16,351 bases of DNA from an uncultured Ruminococcus sp. (lineage in GTDB: Bacteria; Bacillota; Clostridia; Oscillospirales; Ruminococcaceae): contig CAMCOJ010000010.1 in the NCBI GenBank assembly GCA_945876405.1, positions 1 to 16,351 of the forward strand. The letters are read 5' to 3'. Of this stretch, positions 9,512-16,351 are shown piece by piece. The translations under genes and the position numbers were made by a program. Under the pieces are notes generated by a model. That model did not search any database. It worked only from the letters and a program-made list of their open reading frames with translations, and had not been told where the DNA came from. Position 1 is the first letter of the stretch; each line of letters starts with the position of its first letter.

Positions 9512-11125
9512 ATGGCAAGAAAGAAAAGAAAAAAACATACAAGGATAGGTTTTGTTTCCAATATAAAGATTAACAATAAGGTAATTATAATATTTACTCT
9601 TCTGATAGTCGCTGTTTCCATAATGTTTTACGGAGCAGCAGTTATAGTATCATCAATTCTTTCTGAAAATAAAAAAGAGAGTGAGAGGATAATATCTTCT
9701 GCAGCTGAGGAATATCTTAATTCTGCCATCGAGAGAATGGTTTCCGTTTCAAAAACAGTTTATACAAATGAATCAGTTTACGAATTTTTAAACAGGAGAT
9801 ATCAGAATACATCAGATTACTTTGACAGATTCTATGAATTTTCACAGAGCGGATTTCCTGAGGTTAATGAAGAAAGTGCCATAAAACAGTTCGTAATCTA
9901 TACAGCAAATGACACTGTTAAAAACGGCGGAAATATAAGCAGACTTGATTCTGTGGAGAATGAAGAATGGTACAGAACCTTTAACACATTAAACAGAGAT
10001 ATGATTATATACTGTAACGCTGACCAGAATAATCTTTCTCTTATAAGAAAACTTAACTACCGGAAAGTTCAGACCGGTGATTCAATAATAAAATTAGATT
10101 TTAATCCTGATGTACTCCAGAGTTCCTACATGGACATGTACTTTGACGGTACTGTGTACGTTTCAAGCGGAGATACACTGCTTTACAGCAATACCCGGGA
10201 CGTTGTTCTGCCTTCATCAGATGAGCTTGACAAATACACATTGTCTTCCAAAAATTATTATACATGTGATATTGATTACTATGTATATGCTAACCAGAAA
10301 AAGATTATTTCATTATTCAGCATACCTTTTGCTGTTCCGCTTATGGTGCTTTTTGTAATCTGCCTTGTGATAATAATTACTATTATAACTGATTTCAAGA
10401 ACAGGACAAAGGAAGTATGTGATATATGTACTGAAAAGAAAATCACGAAGAAAATACACTTTGGCGAGGACGAGATAGGACGACTTTACAATGATGTAAA
10501 AAATACTATATTTGATATAACGAGGCTGAATGATGAAAAAAATAATCTCAGGCGCTTTATCAATGAGTATAAGGAAAAGACAAATGATGTCATCATCACT
10601 GCACTCAATTTTGATACACGCATAAGATTCGGACTGGAAAATGATTCAGACGTGAGCAGGATGGTTTCTTTTGATGAGGAACTCAGAAATGTCAGTGTAC
10701 TTCTTGATGATCTTAAGACACGTGAACTTTTCAGGTACTCGCTTATTTCAGATACGACGTCTTCAGAAAAAAAGATACTTCCTTATTCACTTTCAGCAAT
10801 TGCTCTTCATGTTGCACGATACGAAGGCACAGGAAATGATATCGAAATTGACGTTCGTGAACACGAAGGCTGTTACAGTATAAGATATTACAAATCAGGT
10901 GTAGCCTTCAGTCCGGCTGATATACTTAAACTCAGGGCTATTTTTGAACCGGAGAGCACAAAGAGTCTTCCTGCATTTGAAGCGGAGGAGGAATTTAATC
11001 CATATATCAGACTCAGCAGATTCTATCTTGATGATATAACTTTTAACATTAATTCCAGAGATGAAATTGATTTTGAGTTTATCATAGCAAGCAGTACGGG
11101 GACGGACAACGGGGAGAAAAAATAA
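9512..11125 (+). CDS. Two-pass membrane sensor resembling a degenerate YesM/LytS-type histidine kinase
   Basis: A 537-residue membrane protein with a basic N-terminus (residues 4-8), a membrane segment at about 23-50, an extracytoplasmic domain of about 215 residues, a second segment at about 265-293 and a HAMP-like linker (about 294-345, containing DEIGRL). The cytoplasmic part follows the order of YesM-type kinases: an FDEEL helix (387-391), ILPYSL (422-427) where those kinases have the P-x-LQPLVEN block, then paired beta strands (443-460). The catalytic features are missing. There is no histidine between residues 317 and 432 and no NPHFLYN-like H-box, the N-box asparagine is absent (LSAIALHVA), and the G1 box reads YKSGVAF. 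I therefore predict a non-catalytic signalling protein. GGGGGA at 9501-9506 supports the start, and its stop overlaps the next ATG by one base (TAATG). No response regulator is adjacent. It may simply be a novel sensor whose kinase resemblance is remote. Confidence 0.7.
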   Translation: MARKKRKKHTRIGFVSNIKINNKVIIIFTLLIVAVSIMFYGAAVIVSSILSENKKESERIISSAAEEYLNSAIERMVSVSKTVYTNESVYEFLNRRYQNTSDYFDRFYEFSQSGFPEVNEESAIKQFVIYTANDTVKNGGNISRLDSVENEEWYRTFNTLNRDMIIYCNADQNNLSLIRKLNYRKVQTGDSIIKLDFNPDVLQSSYMDMYFDGTVYVSSGDTLLYSNTRDVVLPSSDELDKYTLSSKNYYTCDIDYYVYANQKKIISLFSIPFAVPLMVLFVICLVIIITIITDFKNRTKEVCDICTEKKITKKIHFGEDEIGRLYNDVKNTIFDITRLNDEKNNLRRFINEYKEKTNDVIITALNFDTRIRFGLENDSDVSRMVSFDEELRNVSVLLDDLKTRELFRYSLISDTTSSEKKILPYSLSAIALHVARYEGTGNDIEIDVREHEGCYSIRYYKSGVAFSPADILKLRAIFEPESTKSLPAFEAEEEFNPYIRLSRFYLDDITFNINSRDEIDFEFIIASSTGTDNGEKK

Positions 11126-12747
11126 TGAAAAATAAAAAAATTCCGGTGCTTGCCGGAACGGTTTTGCTTTCTGCAATTCTTTGCAGCTGTACAAATATTT
11201 TTGACAAAGGCAGTAATGATATAAAAGTGTTTACCGGTTACTTTGCCGTAAGCGGTGATGAGGTTGATGAAAACAATGATATAAAGGAGTTAATTGCAAA
11301 AAAAACCGGAGCCAGATGTGATGAGATCTGGAAAAATGAAAACAAGTCTGTTGATGATACTATTGATGATATGATAATATCGAGAAGGTATCCTGACTTT
11401 ATTTATGGAGGTATCGGACAGCAGAAACTTCTTGATGCAGATGCACTTATACCCTTGAACGAATACTGGGACGAGTATGAAAATATTAAAAATTATTTTA
11501 CTGCCGATCAGTGGAAAAAACTCGAGGATGAAAACGGATATATTCACTATATTCCGGTGTACAGCAATAACTACATGCACAACACAGACACAGAGCACAA
11601 TGATGAAGCATTCTGGATTCAGGTCAAAGTGCTTGAGTGGGCAGGATATCCTCAGATAAATACACTTAATCAGTATTTTAAACTGATAGAGGATTATTTA
11701 AAAGAAAATCCTGTCAATGAAGAGGGCGAAAAATATATCGGGTACGAAATACTTACTGATGACTATCTTTTTTTCTGCATGGAAAATCCGCCGCAGTTTC
11801 TTGACGGTTACCCGAATGACGGAGGCTGCATAGTTGATCCTGACACTCTTACAGCACTTGATTACAATACAACTCCTACTGCACAGAAGTGGTTTAGTAA
11901 ACTCAATGAAGAATACCAGAAAGGGATAATAGATCCGGAGTTTTCATTTATGACATCTAATCAGTATTATGAAAAGATAAAGTCAGGTCTGGTACTTGGT
12001 ATGGCCGATCAGCACTGGAACTTTGAGGCGGCTGAAGATGAGCTTCCGGCAGATTCTCAGTATGTACCGCTTGATCTTGTAATAAGTGAAGAGATAGTTC
12101 CGCACTACAAATCAGCCGATTCATTTGATATGTCCCAGGGACTCGGTATATCAGTTGACTGTGAAGATGTGGAAAGTGCTTTAAAATTTATCGATGATTT
12201 ATTGTCACCTGAGATAATGACTCTTCGTTTCTGGGGAGTTGAAGGACAGGATTATATTAAAGATGAATCAGGTAAATTCTACCGGAACGACGCACAAAGG
12301 TCAAGAAGCTTCAGTGCAGATTATCAGAAGGAACATTTTTGCAGTTATCAGGGATTTCCGTTTTACGGCGGCATGAACCTTGACGGTATCAATGCATACT
12401 GCCCTGAAAATCAGCCCGATGAGTATCTTAGTACACTTGGTGGACCGATGAAAAGATGTCTTGAGGCATATGGTGTTAATACCGTTTCTGAGCTTCTTAA
12501 TGCAGATTCTGAAAATCCGCCATGGTTTCCTATGTGGACATACACAAACACTTTTAAAGCTGATACAGATTACGGACGTGCAAAACAGAGTATGGACTCA
12601 GTTAAGCACAGATATCTGCCGAAAGTAATTATGAGCAGTGATTTTGACGCAGCCTGGGACGAGTATATGGATGCATATAAACTCTGTGACACCGGTTCCT
12701 ATTTTAATGAACTTACATCAGAAGTACGCAGAAGATGCGGAAAATAA
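11125..12747 (+). CDS. Extracellular solute-binding lipoprotein (LplA-like, family 1 SBP)
   Basis: A 540-residue secreted lipoprotein. Its N-terminus has lysines (2-5), a hydrophobic core (6-19) and the lipobox L-C-S-C, making C22 the likely lipidated residue. The body resembles large family 1 solute-binding proteins of the LplA/YtcQ group, which deliver oligosaccharides to ABC importers. Family-like features are the ALIPLNEYWDEY segment after the first strand, the TPTAQKWFSKLNEEYQKGIIDPEF segment and the following GLVLGMADQHW strand. Its length is close to LplA (about 500). The ligand cannot be told from sequence. The start overlaps the upstream stop (TAATG), with GGGGAG at 11111-11116, so translation is probably coupled. 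No ABC permease or ATPase gene follows: a terminator begins directly after the stop. This suggests a sensing role or use of a distant transporter. Nine cysteines follow C22, unusual for an exported protein but plausible in a strict anaerobe. Confidence 0.85.
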   Translation: MKNKKIPVLAGTVLLSAILCSCTNIFDKGSNDIKVFTGYFAVSGDEVDENNDIKELIAKKTGARCDEIWKNENKSVDDTIDDMIISRRYPDFIYGGIGQQKLLDADALIPLNEYWDEYENIKNYFTADQWKKLEDENGYIHYIPVYSNNYMHNTDTEHNDEAFWIQVKVLEWAGYPQINTLNQYFKLIEDYLKENPVNEEGEKYIGYEILTDDYLFFCMENPPQFLDGYPNDGGCIVDPDTLTALDYNTTPTAQKWFSKLNEEYQKGIIDPEFSFMTSNQYYEKIKSGLVLGMADQHWNFEAAEDELPADSQYVPLDLVISEEIVPHYKSADSFDMSQGLGISVDCEDVESALKFIDDLLSPEIMTLRFWGVEGQDYIKDESGKFYRNDAQRSRSFSADYQKEHFCSYQGFPFYGGMNLDGINAYCPENQPDEYLSTLGGPMKRCLEAYGVNTVSELLNADSENPPWFPMWTYTNTFKADTDYGRAKQSMDSVKHRYLPKVIMSSDFDAAWDEYMDAYKLCDTGSYFNELTSEVRRRCGK

Positions 12748-12788
12748 AAAACAGCCGTTCAGAATTTTTCATTCTGAACGGCTGTTTT
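12748..12788. terminator. Bidirectional intrinsic terminator between the signalling operon and tyrS
   Basis: An 18-bp perfect stem: 12748-12765 pairs with 12771-12788 around the 5-base loop TTTTC. It starts immediately after the lipoprotein stop codon and ends 11 bases before the tyrS stop. The flanks are T-rich on the plus strand (TTTTAATTGTTTTT) and have a longer T run on the minus strand, so it should stop both convergent transcripts. Confidence 0.93.
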
Positions 12789-12799
12789 AATTGTTTTTA

Positions 12800-14017
12800 T
12801 CAGCCTAACATAGCTTTGTGGAAAATCTTCTTTCCTTTTTTAATTACAACCGGCTCGGAAATATTTACAAGGCCCTTTGGATCAGTGAATTTTTCACCGT
12901 CAACGGCAATGCCGTTCTGTGTCACAAGCTGTCTTGCTTCGCTGTTTGACTTGCAGAGACCGCATTTTACGAGGAGTGAGAGAATACCAATCTGTCCGTC
13001 AGGAGCGTCCTCAGCAGAAACTGCTGTTGAAGGCATGTCAGCACTGTCTCCGCCGCCTGCGAAAATTGCCTTTGCAGCAGCGTCAGCCTTTGCAGCCTCT
13101 TCTTCGCCGTGAACAAGCTTTGTGAGTTCGTATGCGAGAAGTGACTTGGCTTCATTGAACTGAGCACCTTCCATGTTCTTTTCCATCTCTTCAATCTGTT
13201 CAACTGGAACAAATGTGAGCATCTTGAGGCATTTGATTACATCGGCATCGGATACATTTCTCCAGTACTGGTAGAAGTCATATGGTGATGTTTTTGCCGG
13301 GTCAAGCCATACAGCGCCCTTTTCTGTTTTACCCATCTTCTTTCCTTCTGAGTTAAGAAGGAGGGTAATTGTCATTGCGTGTGCGTCCTTTCCGAGTTTC
13401 TTTCTGATAAGTTCAGTACCACCGAGCATATTTGCCCACTGGTCGTCACCGCCGAACTGCATGTTGCAGCCGTATTTCTGGAAGAGCATGTAGAAGTCGT
13501 AGCTCTGCATAATCATGTAGTTGAATTCGAGGAATGTAAGACCTCTTTCCATTCTCTGCTTGTAGCATTCAAAAGTGAGCATCTTGTTTACAGAGAAGCA
13601 TGCACCAACTTCACGGAGAACATCAACGTAGTTAAGGTCGAGCAGCCAGTCAGCATTGTTTACGATTATAGCCTTGTCCTCGGAGAAGTCTATAAATCTG
13701 CTCATCTGCTTTTTGAAGCATTCAACGTTGTGACTGATTGTTTCCTTTGTCATCATCTTTCTCATGTCTGTCTTGCCTGAAGGGTCGCCGATCATAGCTG
13801 TACCGCCGCCGATGAGAACGATTGGCTTGTTTCCAGCCATCTGGAGCCTCTTCATAAGGCAGAGAGCCATAAAGTGACCTACGTGAAGTGAATCTGCAGT
13901 AGGGTCAAATCCGATATAGAAAGTTGCCTTGCCCGCATTAATGAGATCTCTGATTTCTTCTTCATTTGTAAGCTGTGCGAGAAGACCTCTTCTCTGAAGT
14001 TCTTCGAATAATGTCAT
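12800..14017 (-). CDS. tyrS: Tyrosine--tRNA ligase
   Basis: Class I aminoacyl-tRNA synthetase that attaches tyrosine to tRNA-Tyr with ATP. The product is 405 residues. The Rossmann catalytic domain holds the tyrosine-pocket Y34 within YIGFDPTADS, the HIGH-type motif HVGH (45-48), the tyrosine-binding residues Y167, Q171 and D174, a GGDDQW segment (189-194) and the KMSKS-type loop KMGKT (227-231). A C-terminal S4 RNA-binding domain spans about 345-395. I place the start at ATG 14017, not the in-frame ATG at 14047: AGGAGGA at 14032-14026 lies 8 bases upstream, and MTLFEELQRRG is the usual TyrRS N-terminus. The gene is monocistronic, with its own promoter and a terminator shared with the convergent operon. 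Confidence 0.97.
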   Translation of the reverse strand: MTLFEELQRRGLLAQLTNEEEIRDLINAGKATFYIGFDPTADSLHVGHFMALCLMKRLQMAGNKPIVLIGGGTAMIGDPSGKTDMRKMMTKETISHNVECFKKQMSRFIDFSEDKAIIVNNADWLLDLNYVDVLREVGACFSVNKMLTFECYKQRMERGLTFLEFNYMIMQSYDFYMLFQKYGCNMQFGGDDQWANMLGGTELIRKKLGKDAHAMTITLLLNSEGKKMGKTEKGAVWLDPAKTSPYDFYQYWRNVSDADVIKCLKMLTFVPVEQIEEMEKNMEGAQFNEAKSLLAYELTKLVHGEEEAAKADAAAKAIFAGGGDSADMPSTAVSAEDAPDGQIGILSLLVKCGLCKSNSEARQLVTQNGIAVDGEKFTDPKGLVNISEPVVIKKGKKIFHKAMLG

Positions 14018-14031
14018 TTGTATTTTCCTCC

Positions 14032-14046
14032 TGTATATCTTATACA
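14032..14046 (-). other. Small hairpin abutting the tyrS Shine-Dalgarno
   Basis: In the tyrS leader, TGTATA and TATACA (14046-14041 and 14037-14032 on the minus strand) form a 6-bp stem with a 3-base loop, ending at the first base of AGGAGGA. A second weak repeat, AAGTAT/ATACTT, lies at 14070-14065 and 14053-14048. Both are short and AT-only or nearly so, so any regulatory effect is speculative. Confidence 0.3.
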
Positions 14047-14074
14047 TAAGTATTGTTTGTTTTCATACTTTTTA

Positions 14075-14104
14075 ATGGTAACATAAACTGTGTGGTGTTG
14101 TCAA
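14075..14104 (-). promoter_or_regulatory. Predicted sigma-A promoter of tyrS
   Basis: On the minus strand, a perfect -35 TTGACA (14104-14099), an 18-base spacer and a -10 TACCAT (14080-14075) preceded by an extended-type TG. Transcription would begin near 14068, leaving a leader of about 50 bases. It lies wholly between the stop of the helicase-loader gene and tyrS. Confidence 0.65.
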
Positions 14105-14109
14105 CAGTT

Positions 14110-15108
14110 TTATCTGTACATGTTTATGGATTCTTTTGAATTTCTGCTGGCTTTTATCGCACGTACATCTTTTCCTGTGAATTTCAGATAGTCGTACATT
14201 GTCATCAGGCGTGAAACTATTCGTGCATCGTATCGCATTTCCATCTCAACCGGTGTGAGATTTGTGCTGATTATTGTGGGAAGGCTCTTGTTCAGCCTTG
14301 TATTTACTATATTGTATATTGTAGCTGTGTAGAACGTTTTTTCATATTCGGAGCCGAGGTCGTCGAGTATCAGAAGGTCGGCATTCAGAAGGACATCAAG
14401 TGTATCGCCTTCGCTTTTTCCGTAATATTCGCTTTCTATCCTTGTAAGATAGTTGTTTGTTGAGTCATAGAGAACATCCCACCCCTGTTCGAGGAGTCGT
14501 TCAGCAATGGCAAGGGAAAGGTGAGTTTTGCCAAGTCCTGTTTTTCCGGAAATGAAGATGTTCGGAGAGTTCAGGCTGAATGATGATGCATAGCGTTTGC
14601 AGTATTCGAAGTTGTTCGACATCGTTGTATAGCAGTCATCGTCCTCGTTTGTCTGTACTCCCTTGAAATATGAGAGGTCAAATGTGTCAAATCTGCATAA
14701 TTTCAGCGGGGAGGTTTCATTCAGCTCTGCAACTGCAATCTTACCGGCAAGTTCTTCAAGACAGGAACATCTTTTTCCGTCGTAAAATCCGGTATCTTTG
14801 CATTTTGGACAGGTAAATTTGGTTTCCAGATAATCAGCCGGATATCCTGCTGACAGGAGAAGACTGGTTACCATATCCTGTGCCTGACGGTTTTTTATCT
14901 CCATGGCTTTAATCTGTCCCTGTACATTATTTCCGCTGCTTATTGCTTTGAGAATCTCGATGCTTGTCCGGGAGAGCTGACGGTTTATTTCAGCTATTTC
15001 AGGGACAGATCTTTCAACCTCGCTGAAATGCCTGTCGTTTTCAGCCTTAGCCTTTACACGCCGGTTGTTTATTATTTCCAGTGCTTTGTTAAATGCTGCA
15101 GTTCTCAT
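14110..15108 (-). CDS. dnaI: DnaI/DnaC-type replicative helicase loader ATPase
   Basis: Cytoplasmic AAA+ ATPase predicted to load the replicative helicase onto DNA during initiation and restart. In its 332 residues the N-terminal half is helical, followed by a zinc-binding cluster C100, C103, C114, C116. This cluster is typical of Gram-positive DnaI and absent from E. coli DnaC. The ATPase core has Walker A GKTGLGKT (188-195), Walker B LLILDD (245-250), a sensor-1 STN (281-283) and arginine-finger candidates R296 and R300. B. subtilis DnaI is 311 residues. The ATG overlaps the stop of the upstream DnaD-fold gene as ATGA, so the two are translationally coupled. AAGGA lies about 11 bases upstream. 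The order matches the B. subtilis dnaB-dnaI pair, which supports a chromosomal rather than phage role. Confidence 0.9.
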   Translation of the reverse strand: MRTAAFNKALEIINNRRVKAKAENDRHFSEVERSVPEIAEINRQLSRTSIEILKAISSGNNVQGQIKAMEIKNRQAQDMVTSLLLSAGYPADYLETKFTCPKCKDTGFYDGKRCSCLEELAGKIAVAELNETSPLKLCRFDTFDLSYFKGVQTNEDDDCYTTMSNNFEYCKRYASSFSLNSPNIFISGKTGLGKTHLSLAIAERLLEQGWDVLYDSTNNYLTRIESEYYGKSEGDTLDVLLNADLLILDDLGSEYEKTFYTATIYNIVNTRLNKSLPTIISTNLTPVEMEMRYDARIVSRLMTMYDYLKFTGKDVRAIKASRNSKESINMYR

Positions 15109-16157
15109 ATTTTATTATCCTTCTTTGTATTTTTGCTGAATGTTATAGCAAAGTTCTCGAACTCGTCTATGTCGTAGGACTGTTCCTTTCTGATTCCGGA
15201 AGATGTGTATTTTCCGCTTTTGGTTTCAGCGGCAGCCTGTTCACGCGTTGTAATGCCTTTTTTGTGCCAGTTTTCAAGAATGCCGTTGATATAGTTTACA
15301 GTAAGCGTCTTCCCCAGGTCAGCGGCTCGCTCGCAGGCACAGGTGATAAGGTCTGCACTGTATCCCTTAAGCTGCCATTCGTCGAAAAACTTCTGCTGAT
15401 TAGGTGTAGGCTGACGTTTGAGCCCGAATGCAGACATGAGCTTTGAGGTATATGTATTTGTCTTTTTCAGTCTTTCTATTTCGTCCTGGGCCTTGTCAAG
15501 TGTGTTGATATCGTTCTGACTCCAGCTTACAGCAATTGCTTCTATATATGCTGTATGGGTTTTACCGACAGAGGCGCAGTAGGAGAGAATCATAAGTATG
15601 ACATCGGCCTTGAGTCCGAGGTACTCATGCTGCCATACAAGCGAACGTATCATGGTGTGGTTTATTACATTGCCTAGTATCTGCTGTGCCATATCAAACA
15701 GAGCCTTTATTTCTGAGGAGCCCTGCCTTAAGCTCTCTGCTTCCTTCGGCGTAATCTGGAATGATGCGCTTGAATTCTGAATCTGCGGTTTCGGAGCTGT
15801 CGGTTTAGGTGTTTCAGTCTGAGGCTGTGCATTTTTACTTTCTGCCGGAGTATGAGTACTTTCCTGTTTTCTGGTTTCCAAAGGTCTGTCCTGAGTCCTG
15901 GCTTTTCCTGAAATATTCTGGTTTTTGCTTATTATACCGACTTCTTCCCAGAAGTTAAAAGCATCATTTACATCATCTTCGTTTATATTAAGTGCGGAAG
16001 AGATCTCTGTGCGGCTTACGTCCCTGCCGTTGTTTCTGAGTATATACAGCAGCACCTTGACAGCACTTCCGGAGGCGAGTTTAATATAATTGTCAACTAC
16101 AGCTCCCGGTACGGCAAATACTGATTCCCAGCACCCTGCATTCAAGAAATAATTCAT
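15105..16157 (-). CDS. DnaD/DnaB-fold replication initiation protein
   Basis: Predicted DNA-remodelling initiation protein acting with the helicase loader encoded next to it. In 350 residues it has an N-terminal winged-helix-like part (about 30-80), a low-complexity linker rich in Pro, Gln, Thr and Ser (about 81-135), and two DnaB_2/DnaD-type helical domains at about 145-215 and 245-305. The second ends in the family's YxxxIxxxW signature (YINGILENWHKKGI, from 289), and the first has a weaker equivalent (YIEAIAVSW, 204-212). I choose ATG 16157 because AAGGAAG lies about 9 bases upstream. An in-frame TTG at 16163 would be only about 3 bases from it. Synteny with dnaI suggests it fills the place of B. 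subtilis DnaB (about 470 residues), though its compact size is nearer DnaD. Which of the two it replaces is open. Confidence 0.87.
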   Translation of the reverse strand: MNYFLNAGCWESVFAVPGAVVDNYIKLASGSAVKVLLYILRNNGRDVSRTEISSALNINEDDVNDAFNFWEEVGIISKNQNISGKARTQDRPLETRKQESTHTPAESKNAQPQTETPKPTAPKPQIQNSSASFQITPKEAESLRQGSSEIKALFDMAQQILGNVINHTMIRSLVWQHEYLGLKADVILMILSYCASVGKTHTAYIEAIAVSWSQNDINTLDKAQDEIERLKKTNTYTSKLMSAFGLKRQPTPNQQKFFDEWQLKGYSADLITCACERAADLGKTLTVNYINGILENWHKKGITTREQAAAETKSGKYTSSGIRKEQSYDIDEFENFAITFSKNTKKDNKI

Positions 16158-16206
16158 AGACAATCTCTTCCTTTCAGATGATTTTTTTTCAAAGTGATAC
16201 GTTATA

Positions 16207-16235
16207 ATGATATCATATTTTCAGTATTTTTTCAA
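16207..16235 (-). promoter_or_regulatory. Predicted sigma-A promoter of the DnaD-dnaI operon
   Basis: On the minus strand, -35 TTGAAA (16235-16230), a 17-base spacer and -10 TATCAT (16212-16207) with an extended TG just upstream. Transcription would begin near 16200, giving a leader of about 43 bases. The -10 lies inside a perfect 10-base palindrome, ATGATATCAT (16207-16216), which could be an operator or chance. Confidence 0.68.
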
Positions 16236-16351
16236 CTTTTATTATTTTATTAACAGCGTCACTTTTTTTGTATGTATCTACAATTATTTTTCATTTGCTA
16301 TATATAAGTCTTATAAATATAATTTCCATTAACCCTTCATTTGTATCTATC
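16236..16351. promoter_or_regulatory. AT-rich intergenic end with a possible outward promoter
   Basis: No gene is visible. On the plus strand, TTGCTA (16295-16300) and TATAAT (16318-16323) are 17 bases apart, which could be a promoter for a divergent gene beyond the window. Such matches arise easily in AT-rich sequence, so support is modest. Confidence 0.35.

Noticed and set aside
12735..13112. Plus-strand open frame opposite tyrS
   Set aside because: It begins inside the lipoprotein gene, runs through the 18-bp terminator and is complementary to the coding sequence of tyrS; no independent support.
13379..13780. Plus-strand 133-residue open frame opposite tyrS
   Set aside because: It is a shadow of the conserved TyrRS catalytic domain with no ribosome binding site or family resemblance.
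14018..14047. Ten-residue N-terminal extension of tyrS from ATG 14047
   Set aside because: It would place the strong AGGAGGA inside the coding region. ATG 14017 has correct spacing and gives the standard TyrRS N-terminus.
1..16351. CRISPR arrays, insertion sequences, tRNA or rRNA genes, phage attachment sites
   Set aside because: I saw no repeat-spacer pattern, transposase motif, cloverleaf or rRNA-like stretch. The Tn5 mosaic end at 14-32 is from library preparation, not a resident transposon.

Overview
The window looks like a contig end from a low-GC Gram-positive anaerobe of the class Clostridia, most likely Ruminococcus or another Oscillospiraceae. This rests on the AT-rich sequence, strong AGGAGG-type ribosome binding sites, the Firmicutes-type RNA polymerase sequences, and a DnaD-fold/DnaI-type helicase-loading gene pair. 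The genus is an inference from how the proteins read; no search was run. The first 32 bases are not genomic: they match the Illumina Nextera read-1 adapter with its transposase mosaic end, so the region upstream of rpoB has been cut off.

Layout. (1) 33-8100, plus strand: the rpoB-rpoC operon for the beta and beta-prime subunits of RNA polymerase, closed by a strong intrinsic terminator. rpoC starts with TTG, a 10-bp hairpin lies between the two genes, beta carries a 70-residue acidic tail, and beta-prime carries an insertion of about 110 residues absent from the B. subtilis and E. coli proteins. (2) 8147-12790, plus strand: a tight three-gene operon with its own near-consensus promoter. It encodes a membrane diguanylate cyclase (HAMP-GGDEF), a membrane protein that reads as a YesM/LytS-type sensor kinase without its catalytic residues, and an LplA-type solute-binding lipoprotein. 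No permease, response regulator or sugar enzyme accompanies it. (3) An 18-bp perfect hairpin serves as a two-way terminator between this operon and the convergent tyrS. (4) 12800-14104, minus strand: tyrS with its own promoter and a leader too short for a T-box. (5) 14110-16235, minus strand: a two-gene replication-initiation operon, a DnaD/DnaB-fold protein overlapping a DnaI-type helicase-loader ATPase by ATGA. (6) 16236-16351: an AT-rich intergenic end with a possible outward promoter.

How the genes fit together. Most of the window is core information processing: transcription, tyrosyl-tRNA charging and helicase loading. The accessory part is the three-gene operon between rpoC and tyrS. 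The most economical reading, which is inference, is a surface-sensing device. The lipoprotein captures a small molecule or oligosaccharide outside the cell, and the two membrane proteins, both with two membrane segments, an extracytoplasmic domain and HAMP-like linkers, pass that state to cyclic-di-GMP synthesis. This is the best candidate here for an undescribed system.
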